Positions 1 to 8,481 of a stretch of DNA of 64,000 nt are shown piece by piece. The position numbers and the translations under genes are program-made. The notes under the pieces are model-generated. The model made no database searches, had not been told where the DNA came from, and saw nothing but the letters and a program-made list of their open reading frames with translations. This stretch comes from Xanthomonas bonasiae (lineage in GTDB: Bacteria > Pseudomonadota > Gammaproteobacteria > Xanthomonadales > Xanthomonadaceae). Within the stretch, counting starts at the first letter, position 1; each line of letters starts with the position of its first letter. The stretch is from assembly GCF_017163705.1 (NCBI RefSeq), contig NZ_JAFIWB010000005.1, positions 62,001 to 126,000 of the forward strand. Reading direction: 5' to 3'.

Positions 1-310
1 CTACGGCACCGCGATCCGCTGGAGCGAGTTCGAGTCGGCCTGGGAAGCGGTGGATCCGGCCTACCGGCAGGCGCACCCGCTGACCGATCTGCAACTGGAG
101 CGCTACCGCCAGGTGCAGGTGTCCTCCTACAAGGTCGGGCGGGTCGGCGCGCTGGATGGCGACGCGGTACGCGACATCGAACTGGGCGTGATCAACCGCA
201 ATACCCAGGCCGAGCGCATCGTGCGCTACCGCGAGCGCTGGCGCTGGGACGCGCAGGCCAAGACCTGGTGGCTGCTGGACGGCCTGCCGGACTTGTGGAA
301 CGGCCAGTAG
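1..310 (+). CDS. C-terminal part of a conserved hypothetical protein (5' end outside window)
   Basis: The frame is open from base 2 to a TAG at 308-310 and has no upstream stop, so about 102 residues of a longer protein are visible. The fragment is mixed alpha/beta, rich in Trp, Tyr and Arg, and ends in a WLLDGLPDLWNGQ tail. No catalytic motif or membrane segment is visible. I do not recognise the family. A small NTF2-like or lipoprotein-type protein is possible, but the visible part does not prove it. It lies just upstream of the rhodanese gene on the same strand. Confidence 0.6.
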   Translation, partial: YGTAIRWSEFESAWEAVDPAYRQAHPLTDLQLERYRQVQVSSYKVGRVGALDGDAVRDIELGVINRNTQAERIVRYRERWRWDAQAKTWWLLDGLPDLWNGQ

Positions 311-363
311 CGCCGCCGGCCAGCTGTGCGACAATCGGCGCCCGCTTCCAGCCCCCTATTCCT

Positions 364-798
364 GTGAACTTCGAAGAACTGCTGGCCTTCGCCGGCCGCA
401 ACCCGATGCTGGCCCTGGCCCTGGTCGGCCTGACCATCGCCCTGATCGTCACCGAAATCGCGCGCCTGTTCCGCGGCTTCAAGACCCTGCGCCCGGCCGA
501 ACTGACCCTGCTGATCAATGCCGGCAACGCGGTCCTGGTCGACCTGTCGGCCGCGGCCGATTTCGAGAAGGGCCATATCGCCGGCAGCCGCAACGCCACG
601 CCGAGCCAGTTCGGCCCCGAGCACAAGCTGGTGGCCAACGCCAAGTCCTCGCCGGTGGTGCTGGTGTGCCGCACCGGCAACACCGCCGACGCCGCCGCCA
701 AGCAGCTGAAGAAGGCCGGCTTCGAGCAGGTCTACGTGCTCGACGGCGGCATCGCCGCCTGGCAGCAGGCCGATCTGCCGCTGGTCAAGGGCCGCTGA
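364..798 (+). CDS. Membrane-anchored rhodanese-domain protein
   Basis: The product is 144 aa from a GTG start at 364, chosen because the protein then begins at NFEELLAFAG, just before the membrane helix. The frame stays open upstream, but that extension looks non-coding. One N-terminal transmembrane helix (about residues 14-30) is followed by a single rhodanese domain (about 40-142). The active-site loop is CRTGNT with Cys102, so it should form a persulfide for sulfur transfer. The domain probably faces the cytoplasm, by analogy with YibN-type rhodaneses found beside secB in other proteobacteria. It precedes secB on the same strand, which supports a shared unit. Its sulfur acceptor is unknown. 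Confidence 0.88.
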   Translation: MNFEELLAFAGRNPMLALALVGLTIALIVTEIARLFRGFKTLRPAELTLLINAGNAVLVDLSAAADFEKGHIAGSRNATPSQFGPEHKLVANAKSSPVVLVCRTGNTADAAAKQLKKAGFEQVYVLDGGIAAWQQADLPLVKGR

Positions 799-886
799 TC
801 GCGCGTCCCGGTCGGGCGCCGAGCGCCGCGGCCGGCATGTGATAATCCCGAATCTTTCTGTTACCTGAATCCACCGGAGTCAAGAA

Positions 887-1405
887 ATGTCCGACGTCAC
901 CAACAACGGCGCCACGGCGCCGGCCGAAGCCGCAGCCGGCCCCGCTTTCACCATCGAGAAGATCTACGTCAAGGACGTGTCCTTCGAGTCGCCGAACGCG
1001 CCGGCGGTGTTCAACGACAACGTGCAGCCGGAGTTGCAGCTCAACCTCAACCAGCGCGTGCAGCGCCTGAACGAGCAGGCCTTCGAAGTGGTGCTCGCGG
1101 TGACCCTGACCTGCACCGCCGCCGGCAAGACCGCCTACGTGGCCGAAGTGCAGCAGGCCGGCGTGTTCGGCCTGGTCGGCCTGGACCCGCAGGCGGTGGA
1201 CGTGCTGCTCGGCACGCAGTGCCCGAACATCCTGTTCCCGTACGTGCGCTCGCTGGTCAGCGACCTGATCCAGGCCGGCGGCTTCCCGCCGTTCTTCCTG
1301 CAGCCGATCAACTTCGAAGCGCTGTACGCCGAAACCCTGCGCCAGCGCGCGCAGCAGGGCGAGACCCAGTCGCTCGCCGACTCGGAGCCGGCCGGCAACG
1401 CCTGA
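887..1405 (+). CDS. secB: Protein-export chaperone SecB
   Basis: The product is 172 aa, slightly longer than E. coli SecB (155 aa) because of acidic or Ala-rich ends. The family core runs from [19 protein letters not shown] through the [16 protein letters not shown] segment to [17 protein letters not shown]. SecB is a cytosolic homotetramer that holds preproteins unfolded and passes them to SecA. A GATAAT -10-like element lies at about 841-846, and a clear ribosome site (CCGGAG) precedes the ATG at 887. The gene lies between the rhodanese gene and gpsA, the common yibN-secB-gpsA order in gammaproteobacteria. Confidence 0.98.
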   Translation: MSDVTNNGATAPAEAAAGPAFTIEKIYVKDVSFESPNAPAVFNDNVQPELQLNLNQRVQRLNEQAFEVVLAVTLTCTAAGKTAYVAEVQQAGVFGLVGLDPQAVDVLLGTQCPNILFPYVRSLVSDLIQAGGFPPFFLQPINFEALYAETLRQRAQQGETQSLADSEPAGNA

Positions 1406-1423
1406 GCGCGTCCGCCGTTGCGC

Positions 1424-2449
1424 ATGCGCGATAACCCTGCGAAGAAGATCGCCGTCCTCGGCGCCGGTTCCTGGGGCACCGCCCTGGCCGCGCTCGTCGC
1501 CCGGCACGGTTTCCCGACCGTGCTGTGGGGGCGCGACGCCGTCGTCGCCGAGGCGATTCAACAGCGCCACGAGAACCCGCGCTACCTGCCGCAGATCCCG
1601 CTGCCGGCGAGCCTGCAGGCCACTACCGACCTGGCGGCGGCCGTGCACGGCGCCGACTGGATCCTGGTGGTGGTGCCGTCGCACGCGTTCACCGAAACCC
1701 TGCACCAGCTGGCGCCGCTGCGCCCGCCGCAGGCCGGCGTGGCCTGGGCGACCAAGGGCTTCGAGCCCGGCTCCGGGCGCTTCCTGCACGAGGTGGCGCA
1801 GCAGATCCTGGGCGAGGACGTGCCGCTGGCGGTGGTGACCGGGCCGTCGTTCGCCAAGGAAGTGGCGCTGGACCTGCCGACCGCGGTGACCGTGCACGGC
1901 GATGCCGCGTTCGCGCAGCAGGTCGCCGACGCGATGCACGGCCCCACCTTCCGCGCCTACACCGGCGACGACATGGTCGGTGCCGAGCTGGGCGGGGCGA
2001 TGAAGAACGTGCTGGCGGTGGCCACCGGCGTGGCCGACGGCATGGAGCTGGGCCTGAACGCCCGCGCCGGCCTGATCACCCGCGGGCTCAACGAGATGCT
2101 GCGGCTGGCCGCGGCGATCGGCGGCAAGCCGGAAACGCTGATGGGCCTGGCCGGACTCGGCGATCTGGTGCTGACCTGCACCGGCGACCTGTCGCGCAAC
2201 CGGCGCCTGGGCCTGGCCCTGGGCCGCGGGCAGACCCTGCCCGACGCGGTTCGCGCGATCGGCCAGGTGGTCGAGTCGGTGCAGACCGCCGACGAGGTGA
2301 TGCGCCAGGCCGAACGCCATGGCATCGACCTGCCGATCTCCAACGCGGTGCGCGCGGTGCTGCACGGCGAACTGACCCCGGCGGTCGGCCTGCAGCAGTT
2401 GCTGGCCCGCGAGCAGAAGCCGGAGTACCCGACCACGCTGTTCAGCTGA
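1424..2449 (+). CDS. gpsA: Glycerol-3-phosphate dehydrogenase [NAD(P)+]
   Basis: The product is 341 aa from the ATG at 1424. A TTG two codons upstream is a weaker alternative. The N-terminal Rossmann motif GAGSWGTA binds NAD(P)H, and the C-terminal domain carries the family stretch [16 protein letters not shown] with the catalytic lysine. The enzyme reduces dihydroxyacetone phosphate to sn-glycerol-3-phosphate, the backbone precursor of phospholipids. It starts 18 bp after the secB stop, so the two are probably co-transcribed, and the unit ends at the strong hairpin at 2464-2505. Confidence 0.97.
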   Translation: MRDNPAKKIAVLGAGSWGTALAALVARHGFPTVLWGRDAVVAEAIQQRHENPRYLPQIPLPASLQATTDLAAAVHGADWILVVVPSHAFTETLHQLAPLRPPQAGVAWATKGFEPGSGRFLHEVAQQILGEDVPLAVVTGPSFAKEVALDLPTAVTVHGDAAFAQQVADAMHGPTFRAYTGDDMVGAELGGAMKNVLAVATGVADGMELGLNARAGLITRGLNEMLRLAAAIGGKPETLMGLAGLGDLVLTCTGDLSRNRRLGLALGRGQTLPDAVRAIGQVVESVQTADEVMRQAERHGIDLPISNAVRAVLHGELTPAVGLQQLLAREQKPEYPTTLFS

Positions 2450-2463
2450 TCGCGCGTTGTTTT

Positions 2464-2505
2464 AGACACGAAAAAGCCCGGCCGAAGCCGGGCTTTTTCG
2501 TGTCT
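2464..2505 (+). terminator. Intrinsic terminator after gpsA (bidirectional in form)
   Basis: Two perfect 18-bp arms (2464-2481 and 2488-2505) flank a 6-nt loop. A run of five A lies in the left arm and five T in the right, so the structure can terminate from either side. It lies 15 bp after the gpsA stop. Confidence 0.93.
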
Positions 2506-2531
2506 GCGGCCACTTGGCCCGAACGCCGCGC

Positions 2532-2563
2532 AAAAAAGAAGCCCGGTCCTGGGACCGGGCTTC
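2532..2563 (-). terminator. Intrinsic terminator for the ax21-like gene
   Basis: Two 12-bp arms (2538-2549 and 2552-2563) form a GC-rich hairpin. Read on the minus strand it is followed directly by six T (complement of the A run at 2532-2537). It sits just past the 3' end of the minus-strand ax21-like gene and opposes the gpsA terminator. Confidence 0.88.
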
Positions 2564-2614
2564 GAACCGCGCGCAGCGGAGAGAGACGCGGCGCGCAGCG
2601 CTACGCGGTGTCGC

Positions 2615-3187
2615 TTACCAGCTGAAACGCGGGCCGACGAACCATTCCTTGTCGCCATCGCGGTTCATCTTCAGGTCCGCGCTCAGGCCCCAGTTCTGGT
2701 TGAGCTTGGCCTGGGCGCCGAGGCGGCCGTAGAACTCGCCGTCCGGGTTGATGCCGTCCTTCTTGGTGTAGTCCTCGTAACCGCCCAGCGCATACACCTC
2801 GAGGTACGGGTTGAACGCGGTACGGATGCCCACTTCGGCGCTGTAGCCGTTGAACTTGGTGCCGTATTCCGGGTCGAAGCGGTTGTAGGCCACGCGGGTC
2901 ACCAGATCGGTGCTGGTCGAGATCTCGTGGTTGTAGCCGGCGCCGATGCGCCACTGGTCGACGTCGACGTCGCCGAAATCGGTCTTCTGGCGGTTGAAGT
3001 CGCCGAACACGCTGAAGTTCGGGTTGATCGCGTAGGAGCCCTTGATGGCCCAACCATCCGCGTCGCCGCCGCTGGCGTCGGTCTTGATGTAACCGCCTTC
3101 GACGTAGTTGTAGGACAGGCCTTCGGCCGCAGAGGCAGCGAACGGCAGAGTGGCCAGGAGGCCGAGAGCGAGCAGAGAAGTCTTCAT
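2615..3187 (-). CDS. Ax21-family outer-membrane beta-barrel protein
   Basis: The product is 190 aa. It has a Sec signal peptide (MKTSLLALGLLATLPFAASA) cut before AEGLSYNYVEGGY, then alternating polar/aromatic strands ending in GPRFSW, which looks like a C-terminal barrel strand with a terminal Trp. This matches the Ax21 (Omp1X-like) family of Xanthomonas and Stenotrophomonas, small outer-membrane proteins also found in vesicles. The old claim that Ax21 is the ligand of rice XA21 was retracted (RaxX is the ligand), so no immunity role should be read from the name. It is a single-gene unit with its own terminator. A GGG-containing site (AAGGG) lies about 10 nt before the ATG. Confidence 0.9.
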   Translation of the reverse strand: MKTSLLALGLLATLPFAASAAEGLSYNYVEGGYIKTDASGGDADGWAIKGSYAINPNFSVFGDFNRQKTDFGDVDVDQWRIGAGYNHEISTSTDLVTRVAYNRFDPEYGTKFNGYSAEVGIRTAFNPYLEVYALGGYEDYTKKDGINPDGEFYGRLGAQAKLNQNWGLSADLKMNRDGDKEWFVGPRFSW

Positions 3188-3535
3188 GATCGGGATACCC
3201 TTGTTATTGGTTTAGTCGGCGCTGAGGCGTGGGCCGTTCGCTGCCGATATGTAAATTATCCGTTAGCCACCCGAACTTGCCCTGAATTTCAAACTGACCG
3301 GTATATAAATCAGACACCGTGTTCAGGAACTTTCGCAGGCACGGTTTCGAAGGCGCATGGCCCGCACGGTTCGCGCCGCTACCGGATCACAAGTCGCCGT
3401 AGTCCCGGGACGCCAAACCGCCATCGACTCGTTGCCGACAGCGTTGGTCGCTGGCTTCTGGTCGCGGCTATACCGCGGCGGGCCGCGTCCGTCTGCTCGT
3501 CCGGCGCGGTCCGGGCAGTAGCGCGCGCGGTGCGC
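3188..3535. other. Intergenic region upstream of the ax21-like gene
   Basis: The half next to ax21 (about 3240-3325) is clearly more AT-rich than its surroundings and holds several TATA-like stretches (for example around 3246-3256 and 3301-3308), so the ax21 promoter is probably there. I could not pick one -35/-10 pair with confidence. The rest (3330-3535) is GC-rich with no gene or repeat that I see. Confidence 0.4.
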
Positions 3536-4204
3536 TTACCAGGTGACCAGCGGCGCGCGATGCAACCAGGCATCGGAGGCCACCTGGTCCAAGACGAACG
3601 TCGCGACATCCGCCCGCGCGATGCTGCCGCCGCGGAAGCCGGTGAGATCGGTGATCGCGCGGACTTCGCCGCGGGCGGGCTTGTCGTTGAGCACGGATGG
3701 GCGGACCAGCACCCAGTCGAGGCCGCTGTCGCGGATCAGGGCTTCCTGCCGATTCTTGTCTGCATACACCTTGCGCAGAAGCAATGGAAAGATCAGCTTG
3801 TCGAACAGAAATCCGCCGTGTCCTGTGCTGTCGCCGGCCCCCATTCCGGTAATGCCGATCAGGCGTGTGACCTGCTCTGCCTTCATCGCGCTCACGAGCG
3901 CTCGCGTCGCGGTGGAGAGCAGGGTGACCTCGCGGCGCGGGCTGGCCGGCGTGCCCAATGCGCTGATGACGGCGTCGCGGTCGCGCAGCGCCTGGCGCAG
4001 GATCGTCTCGTCGCGGGCGTCTCCCACGATGAGTCGTGCCCCGCCGAGATGGCGCGCCGCATCGGGCGAACGCACCAGCGCCGCGACGTCGTAGCCTCGG
4101 GCCACCGCCTGGCCGACGATGAGCCGGCCGGTGCCGCCGGTCGCACCCAGGACCAGAATCTTCGGTCGGTCAGGCGCGATATTGCCGCTGTCGTGCTGTT
4201 GCAT
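3536..4204 (-). CDS. NAD(P)H-binding reductase, NmrA/SDR type
   Basis: The product is 222 aa from the ATG at 4204, which has a GAGGA ribosome site upstream; the frame stays open 60 bp further. The nucleotide-binding motif GATGGTG is at residues 20-26, followed by an atypical SDR Rossmann fold with a YDVAALVRSP segment and a GITGMGAGDSTG loop. The canonical YxxxK pair of classical SDRs is not obvious, as usual in this NAD(P)-binding family (PF13460-like). The substrate is unknown. It is the last gene of a three-gene minus-strand set (5701 to 3536) opposite a LysR gene, so stress or quinone-related redox chemistry is a fair guess only. Confidence 0.82.
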   Translation of the reverse strand: MQQHDSGNIAPDRPKILVLGATGGTGRLIVGQAVARGYDVAALVRSPDAARHLGGARLIVGDARDETILRQALRDRDAVISALGTPASPRREVTLLSTATRALVSAMKAEQVTRLIGITGMGAGDSTGHGGFLFDKLIFPLLLRKVYADKNRQEALIRDSGLDWVLVRPSVLNDKPARGEVRAITDLTGFRGGSIARADVATFVLDQVASDAWLHRAPLVTW

Positions 4205-4318
4205 GTTGGCTTCCTCGGAGGACGGGACGCCTGTTGATAGAGGTCGTCCCAGGGGGGATCTCATGTCTCGGCCAGGCGTTTCCTGGCGGAGCCGTTGCGG
4301 CGAGAGGCGGACGGTTGT

Positions 4319-4792
4319 TCAGAGCCTGCCGTCCGCGAGCAGTTCGCGGGTGCGTTTCAGCGTCGATTGCAGCGCCGCCTTGTAGCCCTTGTCGCTGTCG
4401 AACTGGGCCTGCTCGGCTTGCTCCTCGGGGCCGCCCGGCTCTTTGCCGCGCAGGCCGAGATAGCAATAGAAGCGCAGCTGCAGCGCTCCGGCCGCGTCCT
4501 CGAAAAGCACGTTGACGATCGCGCCTTCGCGCGGGCCGGTGGCCTGGAAGAAGGTGATCTTGCTTTCCGGTTCGAGGACGATGATCTCGCGCAGGTCGGT
4601 GCCGGCGATCGTGGCTTCGCGCACGAAGTGCGTCGCGCTTTCCTCCACGACGTCGCAGCGGGTGCACAGGCCCTCGGGCAGGAACAGGCGGGCGTCGCGG
4701 GCCTTGAGCAGCAGGCCCTGCCAGGCCTGCGCGCGGGTCAGCGGGCGTTCGCCGGGAGGGTTCACGGCGACGGTGGCGGTCGAATAGATCAT
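4319..4792 (-). CDS. AtaL-like / DUF1857 family protein (SRPBCC fold)
   Basis: The product is 157 aa. It begins with a segment resembling the start of AtaL-like polyketide-cyclase-fold proteins (MIYSTATVAVNPPGERPLTR) and keeps the family layout to the end, including FVREATIAGTDLREIIVLEP and LQLRFYCYLGL. There is no signal peptide. Such proteins are thought to bind hydrophobic ligands, but the molecular role is unknown. It lies 39 bp after the upstream reductase gene (4832-5701) and 114 bp before the next one, so it is probably in the same operon under the divergent LysR regulator. Confidence 0.8.
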   Translation of the reverse strand: MIYSTATVAVNPPGERPLTRAQAWQGLLLKARDARLFLPEGLCTRCDVVEESATHFVREATIAGTDLREIIVLEPESKITFFQATGPREGAIVNVLFEDAAGALQLRFYCYLGLRGKEPGGPEEQAEQAQFDSDKGYKAALQSTLKRTRELLADGRL

Positions 4793-4831
4793 GGTGGAGT
4801 CCTGGTGGTGTAGGTGCGCAAGCGCTGCTTG

Positions 4832-5701
4832 TCAGGAGGAGGTCGCGACCCGGGTGGCGAACTCGCGATAGGAGTGCAGCGGGCGACCCAGCAGCGTGGT
4901 CAGGCGTTCGACGTCGCCGGCGGCGGGGATCATTCCGTCGCTGATGAAACGCTCGCTCATCAGGCGCATGTCGAAGGCCATCCAACTCGGCATGAACTGG
5001 CGCAGGTTCTGCTCGAATGCGGCGGTGTCCTCGCCCGGATAGGAGATCTGGCGGCCCAGCGCGTCGCTCCAGATCGCGGCGATGGCGGTGCCGGTCAGCG
5101 TCTCGGGGCCGACCAGGTTGATGCGCTCCAGCGCCAGCGGCACTGCCGACTGCTCGCGGCGCAGCAGTTCGATGGCCGCGACCTCGCCGATGTCGCGCGT
5201 GTCGACCATCGCCAGGCCCTTGCTGCCGATCGGCATCGGATAGACGCCGTAGCCGCTCACCACGTCCTTGATCGTGAGGTCGTTGTCGATGAAGTAGGCC
5301 GGACGCAGGATGGTGGCGTTCAGGCCCATCTGCTCGATCATGCGTTCCACGCCGTACTTGCCCGCGAAGTGCGGCACGTTGACGTACAGGTCGCTGTGGA
5401 TCACCGACAGATAGACGAACCGTTCGATCCCGGCCTCGCGGGCGACGTTCAGTGCGATCAGCGCCTGGGTGTACTCGTCGGCCACCACGGCGTTGAGCAG
5501 AAACAGCGTGGAGACGCCGGAGAAGGCGCCGCGCAGCGAATCTACATCGAGCAGATCGCCTTGGACGACCTCGACGCCTGCCGGCAAGTTGGCCTTGGAT
5601 GGATCGCGGACCAGCGCGCGGACATCGGCGCCGCGCTTGACGAGGTGTTCGACGACCTGACGGCCGACAGTGCCGGTTGCACCGGTTACGAGAATGGTCA
5701 T
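4832..5701 (-). CDS. NmrA-like NAD(P)-dependent reductase (quinone-reductase-like)
   Basis: The product is 289 aa with the N-terminal dinucleotide motif GATGTVG (residues 7-13). The body is typical of the NmrA/QorB group: VRDPSKANLPAGVEVVQGDL, a central FAGKYGVERMIEQMGL and ILRPAYFIDN. QorB-like members reduce quinones with NADPH, and other NmrA members only sense NAD(P). AAGGA lies 8 nt before the ATG. It is the first gene of the minus-strand trio, divergent from the LysR gene at 5813, with an 8-bp inverted repeat between them. Confidence 0.85.
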   Translation of the reverse strand: MTILVTGATGTVGRQVVEHLVKRGADVRALVRDPSKANLPAGVEVVQGDLLDVDSLRGAFSGVSTLFLLNAVVADEYTQALIALNVAREAGIERFVYLSVIHSDLYVNVPHFAGKYGVERMIEQMGLNATILRPAYFIDNDLTIKDVVSGYGVYPMPIGSKGLAMVDTRDIGEVAAIELLRREQSAVPLALERINLVGPETLTGTAIAAIWSDALGRQISYPGEDTAAFEQNLRQFMPSWMAFDMRLMSERFISDGMIPAAGDVERLTTLLGRPLHSYREFATRVATSS

Positions 5702-5754
5702 GGTGATTTCCTTGGTTGGGGTTCGGTCTGGGTGTGGGCCAAACGATAGGAGGT

Positions 5755-5787
5755 TCCATATTCAAAACACAGACTCTAAAATATGGA
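5755..5787. promoter_or_regulatory. Inverted repeat between reductase operon and LysR gene (likely operator)
   Basis: Arms TCCATATT (5755-5762) and AATATGGA (5780-5787) are perfect 8-bp complements separated by 17 nt in the divergent 111-bp gap. LysR proteins typically bind such dyads between their own gene and the target. That this one is bound by the adjacent LysR is an inference from position. Confidence 0.6.
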
Positions 5788-5812
5788 CGCCTCGTACCAA
5801 ATTTGAGACGAA

Positions 5813-6694
5813 ATGGACCTGAACGCCCTGGAAGATTTCCAACTGGTGGCTGCGCACGGCGGCTTCGGCAGAGCCAGCCGCGCCAGTGGCCGGTCCAAAG
5901 CGACCCTGTCGCGCCGGGTTGCCGATCTCGAAGACTCCCTGGGCATACGGCTCATCGAGCGAGGCGAGCGCAGCCTGGGCCTGACCGAAGCCGGCCGGAT
6001 CCTGCTGGCAAGACTCGAGGGGCCGATGCGCGAGGTTGCCGACGCGATCGCGGCGGCGCGGGATGGACTGGCGACCCCGCGAGGCCGGCTGCGTGTCGCA
6101 GCGCCGCTGCTGTTCTCGCAAGTGGCGCTGGGACGGCTTGCCGCCGCGTTCCAGGCGCTCCATCCGCAAGTGCAGATAGAAGCCGTCTCCGAGGACCGCG
6201 TCGCCGACCTCGTCGACGAGCACTTCGACGTCGCCATCCGCATCAACCCGCGCAAGGACAGCGCGCTGGTCGGCAGGTGTTTCGCCAAGGACCGGTTGGT
6301 GCTTGCGGCGGCTCCTGTCGTCGAGACCCCCAAAGGGCGCAAGGGCGAGACGCTGCGCGTCCCGGCCGTGGTGATGCCGTCCTATCGCGACGGCGAGCTG
6401 TGGTCCGTCCAGGGCGGCCAGCTCGTGGTCGAACCACAGCCCGTCCTGCGGCTGTCCTCGCTGCTGACGGTCCGCGATGCCGTCACCGCCGGCGCGGGCG
6501 CGGCCATGCTGCCGCAGTCGCTCATCGGGCGCCTTCTCGACGAGGGCGAACTGGTCGCGTGGGGCGCGGCCGGCGACGAGGTCGAACTGTGGGTGTTGCA
6601 CACCTCACGGCGCCTGCAGAGTCCCAAGGTCCGGGCGTTCGTCGAGTTCATATGCGGCCGTTATCCGAGTGGTGTGTTTGTCGTGGACGCATGA
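5813..6694 (+). CDS. LysR-family transcriptional regulator
   Basis: The product is 293 aa. Residues 1-60 form the winged-helix domain, with FGRASRASGRSKATLSRRVADLE as the recognition region, and residues about 90-290 form the periplasmic-binding-like effector domain. The family length is normal. It is transcribed divergently from the reductase/AtaL-like operon, so it probably controls that operon and itself through the dyad at 5755-5787. The inducer is unknown. The sequence resembles the CrgA/AaeR-like subgroup that often controls NAD(P)-dependent reductases, but the exact subgroup is uncertain. Confidence 0.92.
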   Translation: MDLNALEDFQLVAAHGGFGRASRASGRSKATLSRRVADLEDSLGIRLIERGERSLGLTEAGRILLARLEGPMREVADAIAAARDGLATPRGRLRVAAPLLFSQVALGRLAAAFQALHPQVQIEAVSEDRVADLVDEHFDVAIRINPRKDSALVGRCFAKDRLVLAAAPVVETPKGRKGETLRVPAVVMPSYRDGELWSVQGGQLVVEPQPVLRLSSLLTVRDAVTAGAGAAMLPQSLIGRLLDEGELVAWGAAGDEVELWVLHTSRRLQSPKVRAFVEFICGRYPSGVFVVDA

Positions 6695-6867
6695 TCTTGG
6701 CCGGCGGCGCACGTCATCCGGATGCGCGGACCGTGCGCCTGCGCCGGGTGCCAGGCATCGCTACGCATCGCCTGGAGCCATCCGCTAACGACCGACCGTG
6801 CAGGGGACGGTGCGGCGTGCGGGACAACCCGGGAAGATTCGGCACGGCCGCATCGCCGCGCGCCGCG

Positions 6868-7275
6868 TCACGGATGCAGGGACAGGCGCTTCGTGGCTTT
6901 TTCCACGGCTTTCTTCGGCCCGCGCAACCCGATCCCCACAAGGTTCAGATCGCCCGGGTCTTCCGCGCCGAATGCCTGGCGATTGGCGTCGTCGTGCCCG
7001 GTCGCGAACATGGCGAACACATACGGCAGCACGGTGATCTCGCGCTCCAGTCCCACGCGATGCGCGGCCTGCAGTCCGGCGAGGTCGGCCTCGAACACCA
7101 GCATCGGTTGCCCGAGCATGTTGCCGTAGCGATGGCCGTTCGCATCGACGTAGGGTTCGCCCATGGCGTCTGGGGCGGCCGATGCGATGCCGGTCGCCAG
7201 GAACGCAACGACATTCAACCGTTGCCAGGTCGCCAGGTCGTTGCGGACGATGAGAGCCACTTTGGTGTCGAACAT
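6868..7275 (-). CDS. DUF2000 family protein
   Basis: The product is 135 aa from the ATG at 7275, chosen because GGAG lies 7 nt upstream. An upstream ATG at 7308 has no such site. The sequence has the DUF2000 layout: FDTKVALIVRNDLATWQRLNV at the start, then MGEPYVDANGHRYGNMLGQPMLVFEA in the middle. Members are small cytosolic proteins with an aminoacyl-tRNA-hydrolase-like fold (Pth2 superfamily) and no settled function. The adjacent AraC gene at 7328-8179, read in the same direction, ends 52 bp upstream, and DUF2000 and AraC genes are often neighbours. Confidence 0.85.
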   Translation of the reverse strand: MFDTKVALIVRNDLATWQRLNVVAFLATGIASAAPDAMGEPYVDANGHRYGNMLGQPMLVFEADLAGLQAAHRVGLEREITVLPYVFAMFATGHDDANRQAFGAEDPGDLNLVGIGLRGPKKAVEKATKRLSLHP

Positions 7276-7327
7276 TGGGGAACTCCGTTCTTGCTGGACT
7301 GTGGTCATGGTCGGAGCCGCCCAGGAT

Positions 7328-8179
7328 TCAATCTAGAACGCCTGTGCATTGCCGCCTGTAGGCGGCCGGGGTGAGCCGATAGGCGCGCTTGAACCAGCGG
7401 CCCAGATGGCTTTGATCGGCAAAGCCGACCTTGAGCGCCACGTCCGCCGGTTCCTGGCCAGTGGCCAGCAGGGCGCGCGCGACGCGCAACCGCAAGCGGA
7501 CCAGGTACGCGTGCGGCGACAGGCCGAACGTGCGCTGGAATTGCCGGGTGAGGCGGAACCGGTCCATGCCGGCGTAGCCGGCAAGTTCATCGAGGCCGAC
7601 GTCGCGTTCCATCTGCTCGTGAAGGAAATCCCTGGCCCGCGCCATCCTTGCCGCCGAATCGCGCGCGGGCTGCGCATCCGCGGACAGGTGCGAGGACAGC
7701 CGCCGCATCATGCGATCCAGGCTCTGGTCCCGCGCCAGGCGGCCTTCGCCATGATGCACGGCGAGGAACGCCTGCCGTATCGCCGCGCTCAACACTGCGT
7801 CGCCGGTCAAGGTGCTCCGGAACGCCGGTTGAATCGCGGAGATGTCCCACTGCCCGAGCCGTTGCAGCATCTGCGCCACCCAGGACTGCGGGAGGTAGAG
7901 CATCGCGTAGGTGAAGCCGTCCTCCTCGGGCGCATGTCCGTCGTGGACCGCCCCAGGCTCGATCAGGATGGCGCGCCCCGGCGTGCTGGTATGGAGCGAT
8001 CGATGGCAGTGGAACCGCTGGATTCCCTGCAAGGTGATGCCGACCAGCACTTCGTCGTGATCGTGGGGATCGTAGGCGTGTCCGCGGAAATGCGCGTGCA
8101 CGCTCTCGATCCCGGTTTCCTGGTCGCGGCGAATCCTGACCCAATCGTCGGTGGTCGTTTTTCGGGAGCTGGAGGTCAT
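7328..8179 (-). CDS. AraC-family regulator with cupin sensor domain
   Basis: The product is 283 aa from the ATG at 8179; a TTG five codons upstream is the alternative. The N-terminal half (about 20-150) is a cupin-type AraC binding domain with YDPHDHDEVLVGITLQG. The C-terminal half has two helix-turn-helix motifs (VGLDELAGYAGMDRFRLTRQ and DVALKVGFADQSHLGRWFKR), which fits the AraC signature. It is read in the same direction as the DUF2000 gene 52 bp downstream, so it probably regulates that gene or is co-expressed with it. The effector is not known. Confidence 0.92.
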   Translation of the reverse strand: MTSSSRKTTTDDWVRIRRDQETGIESVHAHFRGHAYDPHDHDEVLVGITLQGIQRFHCHRSLHTSTPGRAILIEPGAVHDGHAPEEDGFTYAMLYLPQSWVAQMLQRLGQWDISAIQPAFRSTLTGDAVLSAAIRQAFLAVHHGEGRLARDQSLDRMMRRLSSHLSADAQPARDSAARMARARDFLHEQMERDVGLDELAGYAGMDRFRLTRQFQRTFGLSPHAYLVRLRLRVARALLATGQEPADVALKVGFADQSHLGRWFKRAYRLTPAAYRRQCTGVLD

Positions 8180-8481
8180 AGCGCTACCCTGCAAGCGCGC
8201 GGCGGGTAGCGCGCCCGGATCGACTCAGGCGATGTCCCTGACGACTCAGTGTAAGAACGAAGCGTTGCCGACTTCAACCGCAAGCAAAGACGCCGCAATG
8301 CACGAGACGCAGCGGCTTTCCGGCGGAACGTCGGCGTGCAGCTTGCGTTCGTTGTCGTGGAGAAGGCCTCATGCCTGCGGCGCCGCCGCCGTGTGCCGGA
8401 TCGCGTGGCAGTCGTCGTCTGCGTTGCCGCACAGCCCGGCCCGATGGACGTGGCGCCAGCGACCGGTGCCCTGCCGCGCGT
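8180..8481. other. Intergenic region, no gene seen
   Basis: About 300 bp lie between the AraC start and the 3' end of trmL. The part next to the AraC gene (8180-8300) should hold its promoter. No repeat, hairpin terminator or credible reading frame stands out. Confidence 0.4.

Noticed and set aside
785-2365. Long open frame on the minus strand opposite secB and gpsA
   Set aside because: It is antisense to two well-recognised genes and has the His/Arg/Gln-rich composition that arises opposite GC-rich coding sequence.
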